Shown here: positions 14,381 through 22,448 of the stretch, piece after piece | Numbering within the stretch: position 1 is the stretch's first letter | How the letters are laid out: each line of letters starts with the position of its first letter | Origin: Desulfofustis sp964433645 | GTDB taxonomy: Bacteria; Desulfobacterota; Desulfobulbia; Desulfobulbales; Desulfocapsaceae | Length of the DNA stretch: 22,503 nucleotides | Reading direction: 5' to 3' | Assembly (NCBI GenBank): GCA_964433645.1 | Contig: CAYSSK010000061.1 | Coordinates: 1 to 22,503, forward strand | Translations under genes and position numbers: made by a program | Notes under the pieces: model-generated | Told to the model about the DNA's origin: nothing | Database searches by the model: none | Seen by the model: only the letters and a program-made list of their open reading frames with translations

Positions 14381-14875
14381 ATGATGAAAGCCAAAACGTT
14401 GATCGCAAGAATAGAAGAGGTGGTCTCCAGTCTTTGCCTCAGTGCAATGATCGTGATTATCTCGGTTCAAGTGTTCCGCAGGTATGTTCTGCAAAGCTCA
14501 CTTGACTGGTCAGAGGAGTTGGCACGCTACTTTTTCATCTGGGCGGTCTACATCGGCTGCAGTTTTGCCACCAAAGAAGACCGTCACCTTGAAGTAACCA
14601 TACTCAGACATGTCAACAAAGGGAAATGGGCCAAGTCGATCACTACACTGGCCTATGTACTGACCATAATATTCTGCGGCCTCGTCACCGTATGGGGTAC
14701 CCAGATGGTTTTCTTTCTGGCCAATACAGGACAAAAAACCCAAGCTCTCGAGATCAGCATGTTCTGGATCTACATTGCCATTCCTCTCGGCATGGGGCTC
14801 ATGTGTTTGAGAACGTGCGAGAGATTATGGCTGCTTTTGACAGGTAAAATCGACCCGACTGCCGGTTTGAGTTAG
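14381..14875 (+). CDS. dctQ: TRAP transporter small membrane subunit DctQ
   Basis: DctQ is the small four-helix integral membrane subunit that pairs with DctM. The 164-residue protein has four hydrophobic segments: around LCLSAMIVIISVQVF, ARYFFIWAVYIGCSFA, TLAYVLTIIFCGLVTVW and FWIYIAIPLGMGLM. It also has the typical RRYVLQSSLDWSEELARY between helices 1 and 2. The ATG at 14381 is chosen because AGGGGG lies 8 bases upstream; a longer in-frame reading from 14339 would start inside the hairpin and adds no family sequence. It ends 12 bp before dctM. Confidence 0.92.
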   Translation: MMKAKTLIARIEEVVSSLCLSAMIVIISVQVFRRYVLQSSLDWSEELARYFFIWAVYIGCSFATKEDRHLEVTILRHVNKGKWAKSITTLAYVLTIIFCGLVTVWGTQMVFFLANTGQKTQALEISMFWIYIAIPLGMGLMCLRTCERLWLLLTGKIDPTAGLS

Positions 14876-14887
14876 GAGGTAGAGCGT

Positions 14888-16171
14888 ATGGATCCGTCAA
14901 TCATAATGATATTCATTTCTCTTGCGTGCTTCCTGATTCTCAGCGTACCCATCGGCATTGCCATCGGTCTGTCTGTTGCCGTGGGCGTAATTTTCGGCGG
15001 AATTCTGCCCAGTGCGTTCTTGATTCAGAAGATGTTTACTTCCCTCGACGTCTTTCCTCTCATGGCCGTCCCCTTTTTTGTCATGGCCGGTGAGATCATG
15101 CAGAAAGGCAGCATGGCGCAGCGCCTCTTGGAGGTGTCGCGCGCCCTTGTTGGTCATATAACCGGGGGGATGGCGCATATATCTGTGCTCACCAGCATGT
15201 TTTACGGCGCCCTGTCAGGTTCATCGCCCGCCACTGTCGCAGCCGTTGGCGGAATTATGGTGCCCTCGATGGTCAAGGAGGGGTATTCACGCTCCTTCGC
15301 CACGGCGGTCAACACTTCGGCCGGCTCCCTGGGGGTTATCATTCCCCCGAGCGTGCCTCTGATCATCTATGGAACTACCGCGGGAGCCTCGGTCGGCGAT
15401 CTGTTTATCGCTGGAATTGTCCCAGGGCTGGTCATTGGCATATTTCTAATGGGCTGCAGTTATATCCTGGCCAGGAAATACGGCTACACGGGAAGCGGCC
15501 AGCGGGCGCCCTTGAAAAAAATTCTCGCGGCCGTAAAGAACTCGATTTCGGCTTTGATGGTGCCCATCATCGTGCTGGGCGGCATCTACGGTGGCTTTAC
15601 AACGCCTACTGAAGCAGGCGTAATCGCGGTTGTCTACGCATTTATCGTTGAAGGATTGTTTTTAAGGACCCTGTCATTTGAAAAAGTGTGGTTGATTCTA
15701 CGGGGCACCGCACTGACAACATCATCGATTTTTCTCGTGGTTGCCACCGCTACCGCCCTCGGCCAGATACTTCTTTTCAATAATGTTCCAGACCTGCTGG
15801 TCAATCTTCTGTTGAGCATATCGGAAAACAAGTATGTCCTGATTGCGATCATCCTCGTTTTTCTCCTCGTCATGGGGACCTTTATGGATGCCTTGGCCAA
15901 CATTTTGATTTTGACGCCGCTGCTGCTGCCGGTTGCAACGGAACTGGGCATGCATCCCATCCATTTTGGGATCGTCATGATCATCTGTGCATCCATGGGT
16001 TTTCTGACGCCGCCTGTCGGAGTGAACCTCTTTGTGGGGTGCAGTATCGGCAAAATAAGCATCGAAAAGTTGAGCATTGCCGTCATACCTTTCCTGATTG
16101 CCATGTTTATCGCCTTGATGCTGATCACCTTTATACCAGAAATATCCTTGTGGCTGCCCGGCCTTTCATAA
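14888..16171 (+). CDS. dctM: TRAP transporter large membrane subunit DctM
   Basis: DctM is the sodium- or proton-coupled channel subunit of the TRAP importer. The 427-residue protein is almost entirely hydrophobic, with about 12 membrane segments, and has the family motifs PFFVMAGEIM, FYGALSGSSPATVAAVGGIM, SLGVIIPPSVPLIIYG, GGFTTPTEAGVIAVVYA and GMHPIHFGIVMIICASMGFLTPPVG. (Given as separate short motifs.) GGAGGT lies eight bases before the ATG. Length and motifs are normal, so the three-subunit transporter appears complete. Confidence 0.95.
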   Translation: MDPSIIMIFISLACFLILSVPIGIAIGLSVAVGVIFGGILPSAFLIQKMFTSLDVFPLMAVPFFVMAGEIMQKGSMAQRLLEVSRALVGHITGGMAHISVLTSMFYGALSGSSPATVAAVGGIMVPSMVKEGYSRSFATAVNTSAGSLGVIIPPSVPLIIYGTTAGASVGDLFIAGIVPGLVIGIFLMGCSYILARKYGYTGSGQRAPLKKILAAVKNSISALMVPIIVLGGIYGGFTTPTEAGVIAVVYAFIVEGLFLRTLSFEKVWLILRGTALTTSSIFLVVATATALGQILLFNNVPDLLVNLLLSISENKYVLIAIILVFLLVMGTFMDALANILILTPLLLPVATELGMHPIHFGIVMIICASMGFLTPPVGVNLFVGCSIGKISIEKLSIAVIPFLIAMFIALMLITFIPEISLWLPGLS

Positions 16172-16208
16172 GCCGCAAAAAACCAAAACTTTAACCTCGG
16201 CAGCCGTT

Positions 16209-17432
16209 ATGCAGATCAAGCCCAGCCCCGATGGGAAACCAATTTTTGGAGTTACCGGCCATGTTGGCGCAGGTCACGTGCACAGCCATAAAGGATTCAT
16301 TCAAGACGATTCCGGTGGCTTTGCCGTCGCCGCTTCGCTCATCAAGCTGGCCTACCCGGCCGACACCTCGATCCGGCGCGTGACATGCAGCCGGACTGAA
16401 GTCGAGGTAGAAACGGTTGACGGTGGTGTCGGAAGAGCAACACCACGCAGAGGCTTCACTTCATATGAAGAAGAGCTCCTGCAGAGATCTCTGGGGCTTG
16501 ACGGCATTTACAGTCAGTCTATCGCCTGCCGCTGCTTTGGAAGAATTTACGGTCAGGGAGTCATGGAAGCCCCTGTCGCCTTTCAGACCGCTGTCTGTCT
16601 CGCTGTAATCGATACCTTTGTGAAGAAGTATCCAGAACAGATAAAAATTTCCGAAGAAGGTCTTAAGAGCAATGTGGGCATGTGCATGGGTACATTGCTC
16701 GAGGTCAACGGCGTCTGCCTCGCGGTTATGGCTCTTATAAACGCGACAAAAGGCGGCATCGGACCGGTGGAAGACCTGGAGGGAAATGTCTGTCTGGCTG
16801 CAAAAGGTTCGCTGATGAACGAACTTGGTTTAGCAGAGATCCCAACCCTGATAATCGAAGGAAAAGCATACATTCCCGGGCTTAGTCCAGAATTGTCCCG
16901 GAATAAATTCTGGGTTCGCTATAATGAGGAATTTGATAATCCGGCTGTCGGTAAAGCTCTTGTTGAGGCTTTAGAGAAATGTGATATTGCCCATCTCAAT
17001 TCCAATACCGCCTATCCGAGATACACGGGCGAGATGAAAGAAGCCACCATAGCGTTAGGCCGCAGGATCACCGCGATCGGCAAAAAGATTGAAACCTCGA
17101 CAAGCTCGCCGGACAAAGTAAATTTAATCGCGGAATTAGCCCTTCTCGTGAGTCAGGATGCCGGGGGCATTACCTATATGACCAATGATTTACATGAAAT
17201 CGTCGCTGCCGGAGGATTGGTACCCGGCATGGCGGCGGTACTCTCCATTGCGGTTTCAGATGGTTATATCGAAGAGCATCAGATTCCGGAAATATCACCG
17301 CAAGACATTGACAGCTATCTGAAAATAATAGTAGAAACTGTTGTGATCATGCCCGCGCACCAGCAAGAGATGTACAAATATCTCAAGAGAAGAGAAAAAT
17401 TTGATATAAAAAGAGCCTTTTGCAAATCTTAG
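16209..17432 (+). CDS. Conserved-looking protein of unrecognised family in the TRAP operon
   Basis: I do not recognise this 407-residue protein. It has no signal peptide and no clear membrane helix, so it is probably cytoplasmic. The N-terminal part carries a His-rich, metal-site-like stretch GHVGAGHVHSHKG (H18, H23, H25, H27) followed by QDDSGGF (D33, D34). Nine Cys are spread along it (for example IACRCFGR, NVGMCMGT, NGVCLAV, GNVCLAAKG). Gly-rich turns such as NATKGGIGPVEDLEGN and QDAGGITYM suggest an enzyme core. A Val-Cys-Leu-Ala-Val phrase occurs twice. It lies 37 bp after dctM and 72 bp before the GntR gene, so a role in processing the imported solute, such as isomerase, racemase or hydrolase, is plausible but unproven. 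Confidence 0.85.
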   Translation: MQIKPSPDGKPIFGVTGHVGAGHVHSHKGFIQDDSGGFAVAASLIKLAYPADTSIRRVTCSRTEVEVETVDGGVGRATPRRGFTSYEEELLQRSLGLDGIYSQSIACRCFGRIYGQGVMEAPVAFQTAVCLAVIDTFVKKYPEQIKISEEGLKSNVGMCMGTLLEVNGVCLAVMALINATKGGIGPVEDLEGNVCLAAKGSLMNELGLAEIPTLIIEGKAYIPGLSPELSRNKFWVRYNEEFDNPAVGKALVEALEKCDIAHLNSNTAYPRYTGEMKEATIALGRRITAIGKKIETSTSSPDKVNLIAELALLVSQDAGGITYMTNDLHEIVAAGGLVPGMAAVLSIAVSDGYIEEHQIPEISPQDIDSYLKIIVETVVIMPAHQQEMYKYLKRREKFDIKRAFCKS

Positions 17433-17504
17433 ATTTTCGTTCAAAATCAAGGCATGCGAAAAATTTTACCACAGGCATATATTTGATATTCCGAGGATAA
17501 AATT

Positions 17505-18206
17505 TTGAGCATAACGCAGAGTTTGGGCGAAAACGTCACCCCCATGAATGAATTCAGCAAATTAACCTATAGCGAACAGGTTGCCGATTATATAAGAAAT
17601 CGTATTCTAAACGGTGAACTGACGGCTGGAGCTACAGTAGAAGAAGCAGCAATCGCCAAGGAACTCTCAATCAGCCGCGGTCCCGTACGGGAGGCTATGC
17701 AGATATTAATTCGGGAAGGATTGATCGACGCCCGCCCCCAAAAGAGAAAACATGTCAAAGAACTGACCGCGAAACAGATCAAGAACAGCTATTTTGCTGG
17801 TGGCGTGCTGGAAGCGGCATCAGTTGCCCAGGCTCTGAATCGATATACCGAAGAAGATATTGCCGGATTAGAAAGGATTGTTGAGCAGATGAATGAAATC
17901 GCTCAAAATGATGGCTCTATTTCAGAACAAGTGCCCTTGGATACCGCCTTTCACGACATACTCTTTTCGCGTATAGATAACGGCCTCGTCGAAGAACTCT
18001 GCAAACGTTCCTGCCAGGGAATATCAAAGTTCCTGTTGTACAAATACTGGGTTAAAATATACACCCCCGTGGAAGTCGTCGACAGACACAGACTTATCGT
18101 AGAAGCATTGAAAAGCAAAAATCCCGCCACGGTGGAGCAGGTCCTCCGGGAACATTATTATTCTTCCGGCGAGAGAATGGCAAAGTACGGCGCCGATGTG
18201 ACTTGA
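17505..18206 (+). CDS. GntR-family transcriptional regulator with FCD domain
   Basis: The 233-residue protein has an N-terminal winged helix (about residues 20-90: SEQVADYIRNRILNGEL, then SISRGPVREAMQILIREGLI) and an all-helical FCD effector domain. The FCD domain includes LDTAFHDILFSRIDN with the D-x3-H metal pair and DRHRLIVEALKSKNPATV with another His. FCD regulators respond to small carboxylates and usually repress nearby catabolic genes. The frame starts at TTG (17505) with GAGGA about nine bases upstream; the next ATG (17544) has no ribosome binding site. It is the last gene of the operon, and the palindrome at 11719-11733 is a likely target. Confidence 0.93.
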   Translation: MSITQSLGENVTPMNEFSKLTYSEQVADYIRNRILNGELTAGATVEEAAIAKELSISRGPVREAMQILIREGLIDARPQKRKHVKELTAKQIKNSYFAGGVLEAASVAQALNRYTEEDIAGLERIVEQMNEIAQNDGSISEQVPLDTAFHDILFSRIDNGLVEELCKRSCQGISKFLLYKYWVKIYTPVEVVDRHRLIVEALKSKNPATVEQVLREHYYSSGERMAKYGADVT

Positions 18207-18327
18207 GTTTGCGGGCAACAAGTTTACGGATCGGCGCAATCCATTGGTACCACTGCCTTTGCGAGCAATGGCAAAACGAGACGTGGGCCTGCGAATCTCA
18301 GGCTGATGGTATCGTCATTGGTTTCTA

Positions 18328-19386
18328 TCACCCATTTGGTGTCGTAGGTTGACGCAAGTCACACACGACACTCTGGGCGCCGCTGATTCGCTGTTTCAGC
18401 AGGCAGCAGGAGATCCGGTGCAACGGCCGGCCGGCGCTATCGTAGGCGATGGTGTCGGGCTGCAGCAATTTGTTCATCACGCAGCCTTCCGGGATGTCCA
18501 GGGTGAACAACCGCTCCTCGTTGACCCCGCCGGTCCCGACCAGCTCGTCGTCCCTGATTTCGTAGGAATGAAGCGGGTGATCCTCGCACAACGGGCATTG
18601 ATAGACCCGGCCGTTGGGAAAGACGAAAAAATTCTCGGCCACCCGGCCGGCGCAGGCGAAGACCTCGCCCTGCTCCAGATAAACCTTCGGGTAAACCACG
18701 TCGATCCCGGCCGCGGCCGCCTGCCGGGCCACGGCCGGGACCACGGCCAGCCACTGCTCGGGGGCCACCTGCAGCTGCTGCTCGGCGGTAGGGCCGACCA
18801 CCGCCGACTTGCCGCGCAAGCCGATCACCTGGATAAAAAAGCGTTTGACGCCCAACTCTACCAGCAGCGGCACCATTGGCTCCAGGTGGCCGATATTGCT
18901 GCTGCTCACCGTATAGATCAGGCTGGTGTTGAAGCCGCGGGCAACGGCCCGGCGCAGGTTGGCCGTGCAGACATCAAACACCCCCTCCCCCCGGATCGGG
19001 TCGTTGACCGCCGGGTCCGGCCCGTCGAGGCTGAAACTGAGATAATCGAGGTGATCCGGATCGACGCGCTCGAGAAAATCGTGAAACAGATAGCCGTTCG
19101 TATCCACCGTGGTCGTGTAGCCGCAGGCGCGGGCGATCTCGATGCCATAGGGCAGATCCGGGTGCATCGTCGGCTCGCCGCCGAGAAAGATGATATTGGT
19201 CGTGCGCCGCCGGTCGGCAAAGAGCCGGATCCAGGCGGCCAGCCGCTCGCGGCTGAGCATCGTGGTGCCGTGCTGGGCCGGATTGATGTAGCAGTGGCGG
19301 CAGGACAGGTTGCAGGCGGTCAGGATGTGGAGAAAGACGTTTCGCTCACCGGCGGTAAAGGAAACGGTGCGGGGATCAAGGCTCAT
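18328..19386 (-). CDS. Radical SAM protein with cysteine-rich C-terminal region
   Basis: The 352-residue protein has the radical SAM cluster motif C25-x3-C29-x2-C32 (ACNLSCRHCY), GGEPT at 69-73 and the usual SAM-barrel strands (VDTNGYL, FSLDGP). The C-terminal third has further cysteines (C245, C264, C267, C302, C327, C328, C342), including FPNGRVYQCPLC, which is typical of SPASM/twitch-type auxiliary iron-sulfur domains found in peptide- and protein-modifying enzymes. The ATG at 19386 overlaps the deaminase stop by 4 bp (ATGA), so translation is coupled. Substrate unknown. No short precursor peptide gene was seen next to it; the cluster context suggests a protein target or a modified nucleoside. 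Confidence 0.88.
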   Translation of the reverse strand: MSLDPRTVSFTAGERNVFLHILTACNLSCRHCYINPAQHGTTMLSRERLAAWIRLFADRRRTTNIIFLGGEPTMHPDLPYGIEIARACGYTTTVDTNGYLFHDFLERVDPDHLDYLSFSLDGPDPAVNDPIRGEGVFDVCTANLRRAVARGFNTSLIYTVSSSNIGHLEPMVPLLVELGVKRFFIQVIGLRGKSAVVGPTAEQQLQVAPEQWLAVVPAVARQAAAAGIDVVYPKVYLEQGEVFACAGRVAENFFVFPNGRVYQCPLCEDHPLHSYEIRDDELVGTGGVNEERLFTLDIPEGCVMNKLLQPDTIAYDSAGRPLHRISCCLLKQRISGAQSVVCDLRQPTTPNG

Positions 19387-19898
19387 ATCCGTTGGGCCAG
19401 CGTGTAGCGTGCCAGTTGTGAATCCCGCCAATAGCCGTGCGGGTCTTCGCTAAAAAAACGCTGAAACAGCGCCAGACTCTCGGCGCGGCAGACACCGCCG
19501 ACAACCCTGACGTCCATCGCCGCATAGAACGGCGGCAAGCCGTGCAGATTGACGGATGTGCCGCCGCCCATCACATCTTCGTAGGCATAGACTATGGTTC
19601 TCAAACCGTTGACAATCAAGGTGGCAAAACACATCAGGCAGGGTTCCATCGTCGCATAGACGACCAGTTCCGCCGGATCCGGGCAGCCGCCCGGGTCCGC
19701 CATAAGCGAGCGGACGGCCACGACCTCGGCATGGTCGATCTCAGCGCCGCCCTTGCTGTTTTTCCGCGCCCCGCGGGCAAGGATCCGCCCCTGCCCCGTT
19801 GCGACCACGCAGCCCACCGGAAACTCGCCGGCCGCAAGAGCGCGGCGGGCCTCGTCCAACGCAGCCCGCATCGGAGTCTGGTGATCGATAAAAGACAT
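19383..19898 (-). CDS. CDA-fold zinc-dependent nucleoside/base deaminase
   Basis: The 171-residue protein has the deaminase zinc site H56-A-E58 (DHAEVVA) and P-C87-LM-C90 (TMEPCLMC), with E58 as proton shuttle. The family includes tRNA adenosine deaminase TadA, guanine deaminase and riboflavin-pathway deaminases. The C-terminal part (GGTSVNLHGLPPFYAAMDVRVVGGV) is unlike TadA, which has a different end, so a free nucleoside/base or a special metabolite is more likely. No convincing Shine-Dalgarno is seen; the gene follows the zinc-ribbon gene by 18 bp and overlaps the radical SAM gene. Confidence 0.85.
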   Translation of the reverse strand: MSFIDHQTPMRAALDEARRALAAGEFPVGCVVATGQGRILARGARKNSKGGAEIDHAEVVAVRSLMADPGGCPDPAELVVYATMEPCLMCFATLIVNGLRTIVYAYEDVMGGGTSVNLHGLPPFYAAMDVRVVGGVCRAESLALFQRFFSEDPHGYWRDSQLARYTLAQRI

Positions 19899-19916
19899 GG
19901 GCGAGGAGAAGGCCGA

Positions 19917-21164
19917 TTAGAGTTTCCGGCCGAAACGAACGATGGAAGCGGCGACGGCCAGTGACGCGTGGATCTGCACCAGGTCGTGGCCGGTATCCTC
20001 GAAGGGGAGGAAGACCAGCGACGTCTGCCGCACACCAAGCGTGAGCTGCGGCAGCTGCGGCAGGACCTCTTTCTTGCGCACCGTCATTTCGGCGACCAGG
20101 CTTTTCAAGGCCTGGGTCGCCTCCTTCAGGGGCAACGTGACCGGATGGAGCGGCCGAGCCAGTTTGCGGTCGCCCTCGGGGAACTTGAGTTGCGACAGGG
20201 TCGCGCTCCGAGCGAGCTTGAGAAAGGCCGTCGGCCGCAGCTTCACCGCCGGGACCCAGAACTCCAGCTCACGCTGCCGATGGGAGCTGTTGACCACCAC
20301 CGGCTGATTGGTCACTGTCAGCAGATCGGCCATGGTCCGCATCTCGATGCCCCGGCTGTCGACCCCGATCCGCCAGAACGGCAGATAAACGAGGTTGGTC
20401 GCCGTGCCCGGCACCACCCGGTACGGCACCGGCACGAATTTTCGCCTTTTTTCCGACCAGCAGGTCTGGCAATTGTAACAATGCAGCACCAGGCTGTCCC
20501 GCTCGCCGCGCATCGTGGCGCCGCATTGCGGACAGATCGTCGCCAGAAACGACGGCTGCCACTGCGTCTGGAACGGCACCGAAATCGAGGAGTCGATCAT
20601 CCACTGCTCGGCCGGGCCGAGCTGCCGGTCAAGAACCCCGTCATAGACGATGCCGTCATCGACCACGAGCGGCAGGTAAATGCAGCTCACCGTCTCACCG
20701 ATGAAGGAGCGGTGATAGAGCGGTCCTTCTTCGACCATGCCGCTCGGCTTGACCGTCTGGGCGGCCCGCTGCAAAATGGCCACCGCCGTCTGCTTTCTTC
20801 GCAAATAACGGCCGCCGAGAGAGGCATCGGCCATCTGCACCTTCATCGCCTGGGGCCGGACACCGAGCGAGGGCGGCAGCAGCGGCGCGCTCAACCCGCG
20901 ATAGGTGGTATCGAGCACTTTATGGCTGATCTGCAGTCCCTGGCAGCTGAAGATATTGCCCTTGAAGCGAAGATAGGGAAAAAACAGGACGCCGTGGTCG
21001 GCCCGCCGAGGGGTGTCCTTGCTCGGCAGCGCATAGCGTTGCAGACCGTTGTCGACCAGGTAGTTCTGCACGTCGCAAAAGGCACAGTCGGTCAATCGAT
21101 CGGCCTCTTCCATCTCCACCGGGGCGCCGCAGGACGGACAGCCGTGCCTGATTCGCAGCTCCAT
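19917..21164 (-). CDS. Two-zinc-ribbon protein with repeated LPF motifs
   Basis: The 415-residue protein starts with a zinc ribbon (C9, C12, C27, C30) and has a second one at C211, C214, C229, C232 (ICPQCG to HCYNC). Four copies of a hydrophobic phrase followed by Pro and a Gly a few residues later occur at about 60-69 (VLFFPYLRFKG), 160-171 (CIYLPLVVDDG), 257-266 (LVYLPFWRIG) and 382-391 (LVFLPFEDTG), which suggests repeated beta domains. No membrane segment is clear. It starts 3 bp after the SPFH gene stop, so the two are likely made together. Function unknown; TFIIB-type zinc-ribbon partners of SPFH proteins are known from other bacteria but not well defined. Confidence 0.8.
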   Translation of the reverse strand: MELRIRHGCPSCGAPVEMEEADRLTDCAFCDVQNYLVDNGLQRYALPSKDTPRRADHGVLFFPYLRFKGNIFSCQGLQISHKVLDTTYRGLSAPLLPPSLGVRPQAMKVQMADASLGGRYLRRKQTAVAILQRAAQTVKPSGMVEEGPLYHRSFIGETVSCIYLPLVVDDGIVYDGVLDRQLGPAEQWMIDSSISVPFQTQWQPSFLATICPQCGATMRGERDSLVLHCYNCQTCWSEKRRKFVPVPYRVVPGTATNLVYLPFWRIGVDSRGIEMRTMADLLTVTNQPVVVNSSHRQRELEFWVPAVKLRPTAFLKLARSATLSQLKFPEGDRKLARPLHPVTLPLKEATQALKSLVAEMTVRKKEVLPQLPQLTLGVRQTSLVFLPFEDTGHDLVQIHASLAVAASIVRFGRKL

Positions 21165-21167
21165 AAG

Positions 21168-22373
21168 CTAGCCGAGGCGCTGGCCGCACTGGTTGCAAAA
21201 GGTCGCCCCCGGAAGGTTCTCCGTACCGCATTCCCGGCAGATCACCTCGGACGGGCTCTGCTCGGTGGCGGTACCGCAGCGGGAACAGAACTTGGCGTTG
21301 GGCGACAGGTTCTTGCCGCAGGTGCCGCACTGGCTGAGAACGAGCACCTGGTGACCGCACAGCGGGCAGAAACGGGCATCGGCGGGAATGGTGTTCTGAC
21401 AGTCCGGACAGGTCGTCGTCTCGACGCGGCCGCTCGTTCCACCGCCGCCGACCCCGCCGCCGCCACCGCCTGTTCCGCCTGTTCCGCCTGTTCCGCCCCA
21501 ACCGCCTCCACCGCCGGCGGCCCTGCCGGCGGACGCCGCGGAAAACATGGCCGGCATCATCATGCCGATGCCCAGACCCATCCCGGCGCCTGCCTCGCCC
21601 TGGTTTTCGGCCGCTTTTTCCATGGCCATGGCCGCCTTGAGCTTGACGAATTTCTCCATATCCTTGATCACGCTCATCCGCGACTGGTCGTCGATGGCTT
21701 TCTGCACCTCTTCCGGCGGCGTGATCGAAGTGATGTAAAGGTGACTGAGGCGCAGGCCGAAATGGGCGAAATCAAGGGTCAGTTTCTTCTGCAACTCGAC
21801 GGAGAGTTCGTCGAACTGGCCCGGCAGGTTCAAAATGGTGTCGAGGTTCTCGCCGAGATAGTCGTTGAAGCGGGAGACGATCACCCGTTTGAGGTAGGCG
21901 GCGATCTCCTCGGTACCGATCCGGCCCATGGTGCCGACCAGGGAGTTGATAAAGAGGATCGGCTGGACCACCTGGATATTGAAGATGCCGTGGGCCCGCA
22001 GCCGGATGAGCCCCATTTCGCTGTCGCGAAAAGCGACCGGGTTGGTGGTCCCCCATTTCAGGTTGGTGAAATACTTGAGGTTGACCATGTACACCTCGGC
22101 GCGGAGCGGACTGTCGCCGCGCCAGGGGATGGACAGGATCTTGGTGATGATCGGCAGGTTGGCGGTCTTCAGCGTAAACCGGCCCGGACCGAACGCGTCG
22201 CGCGCCTTGCCCTGGTAGAACAGCACTCCCGCCTGGCTCTCGCGCACGGTCAGCTGCGCGCCCCACTTGATCTCGCCCGAGCCGTGTTCGGGAAGTCGAT
22301 GCACCAGTTCCTGGCCGGTCTCGTCGAACCACTCGATGTTTTCCAGGAACACGCCGCCGTCAAAACGATTCAT
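21168..22373 (-). CDS. SPFH/Band 7 domain protein with three C-terminal zinc ribbons (YdjI-like)
   Basis: Residues 1-250 form an SPFH/Band 7-type domain of the YdjI (COG4260, virion-core-like) group: SQAGVLFYQGKARDAFGPGRF near 46-66, then YMVNLKYFTNLKWGTTNPVAF and the coiled region QFDELSVELQKKLTLDF. A Met/Gly/Ala stretch (261-286) and an almost pure Gly linker (287-313) join it to three zinc ribbons (C322/C325-C336/C339, C349/C352-C363/C366, C379/C382-C393/C396). (Motifs shown in part.) SPFH proteins build membrane-linked oligomeric scaffolds; there is no N-terminal membrane anchor here. GGGGGAAG precedes the ATG. It is the first gene of the cluster. Confidence 0.9.
   Translation of the reverse strand: MNRFDGGVFLENIEWFDETGQELVHRLPEHGSGEIKWGAQLTVRESQAGVLFYQGKARDAFGPGRFTLKTANLPIITKILSIPWRGDSPLRAEVYMVNLKYFTNLKWGTTNPVAFRDSEMGLIRLRAHGIFNIQVVQPILFINSLVGTMGRIGTEEIAAYLKRVIVSRFNDYLGENLDTILNLPGQFDELSVELQKKLTLDFAHFGLRLSHLYITSITPPEEVQKAIDDQSRMSVIKDMEKFVKLKAAMAMEKAAENQGEAGAGMGLGIGMMMPAMFSAASAGRAAGGGGGWGGTGGTGGTGGGGGGVGGGGTSGRVETTTCPDCQNTIPADARFCPLCGHQVLVLSQCGTCGKNLSPNAKFCSRCGTATEQSPSEVICRECGTENLPGATFCNQCGQRLG
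21471..21497. repeat. Three tandem 9-bp repeats in the glycine-linker coding region
   Basis: TGTTCCGCC is repeated three times without interruption (plus strand), followed by a related CCAACCGCC. On the coding strand each copy encodes Gly-Gly-Thr. The linker around it is further GCC/GGC-rich. Slippage at such repeats would change linker length in steps of three residues without frameshift. Confidence 0.9.
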
Positions 22374-22448
22374 TGTCTTCCCCCAAGATCAAAATCGGTT
22401 CAGGGCTAAGGTCCGCCACCACAGCACATCACCAATTATTGTCAGAAG

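Noticed and set aside
18258..18303. Two 5-bp inverted repeats between gntR and the radical SAM gene as terminators
   Set aside because: Stems are short and have no T-run on either strand, so they are not convincing, although convergent genes should end here.
19968..22409. 813-codon plus-strand frame opposite the SPFH and zinc-ribbon genes
   Set aside because: It is the longest open frame in the window, but its composition is typical of antisense GC-rich frames (many Asp, Arg, His), and both opposite genes have clear domains.
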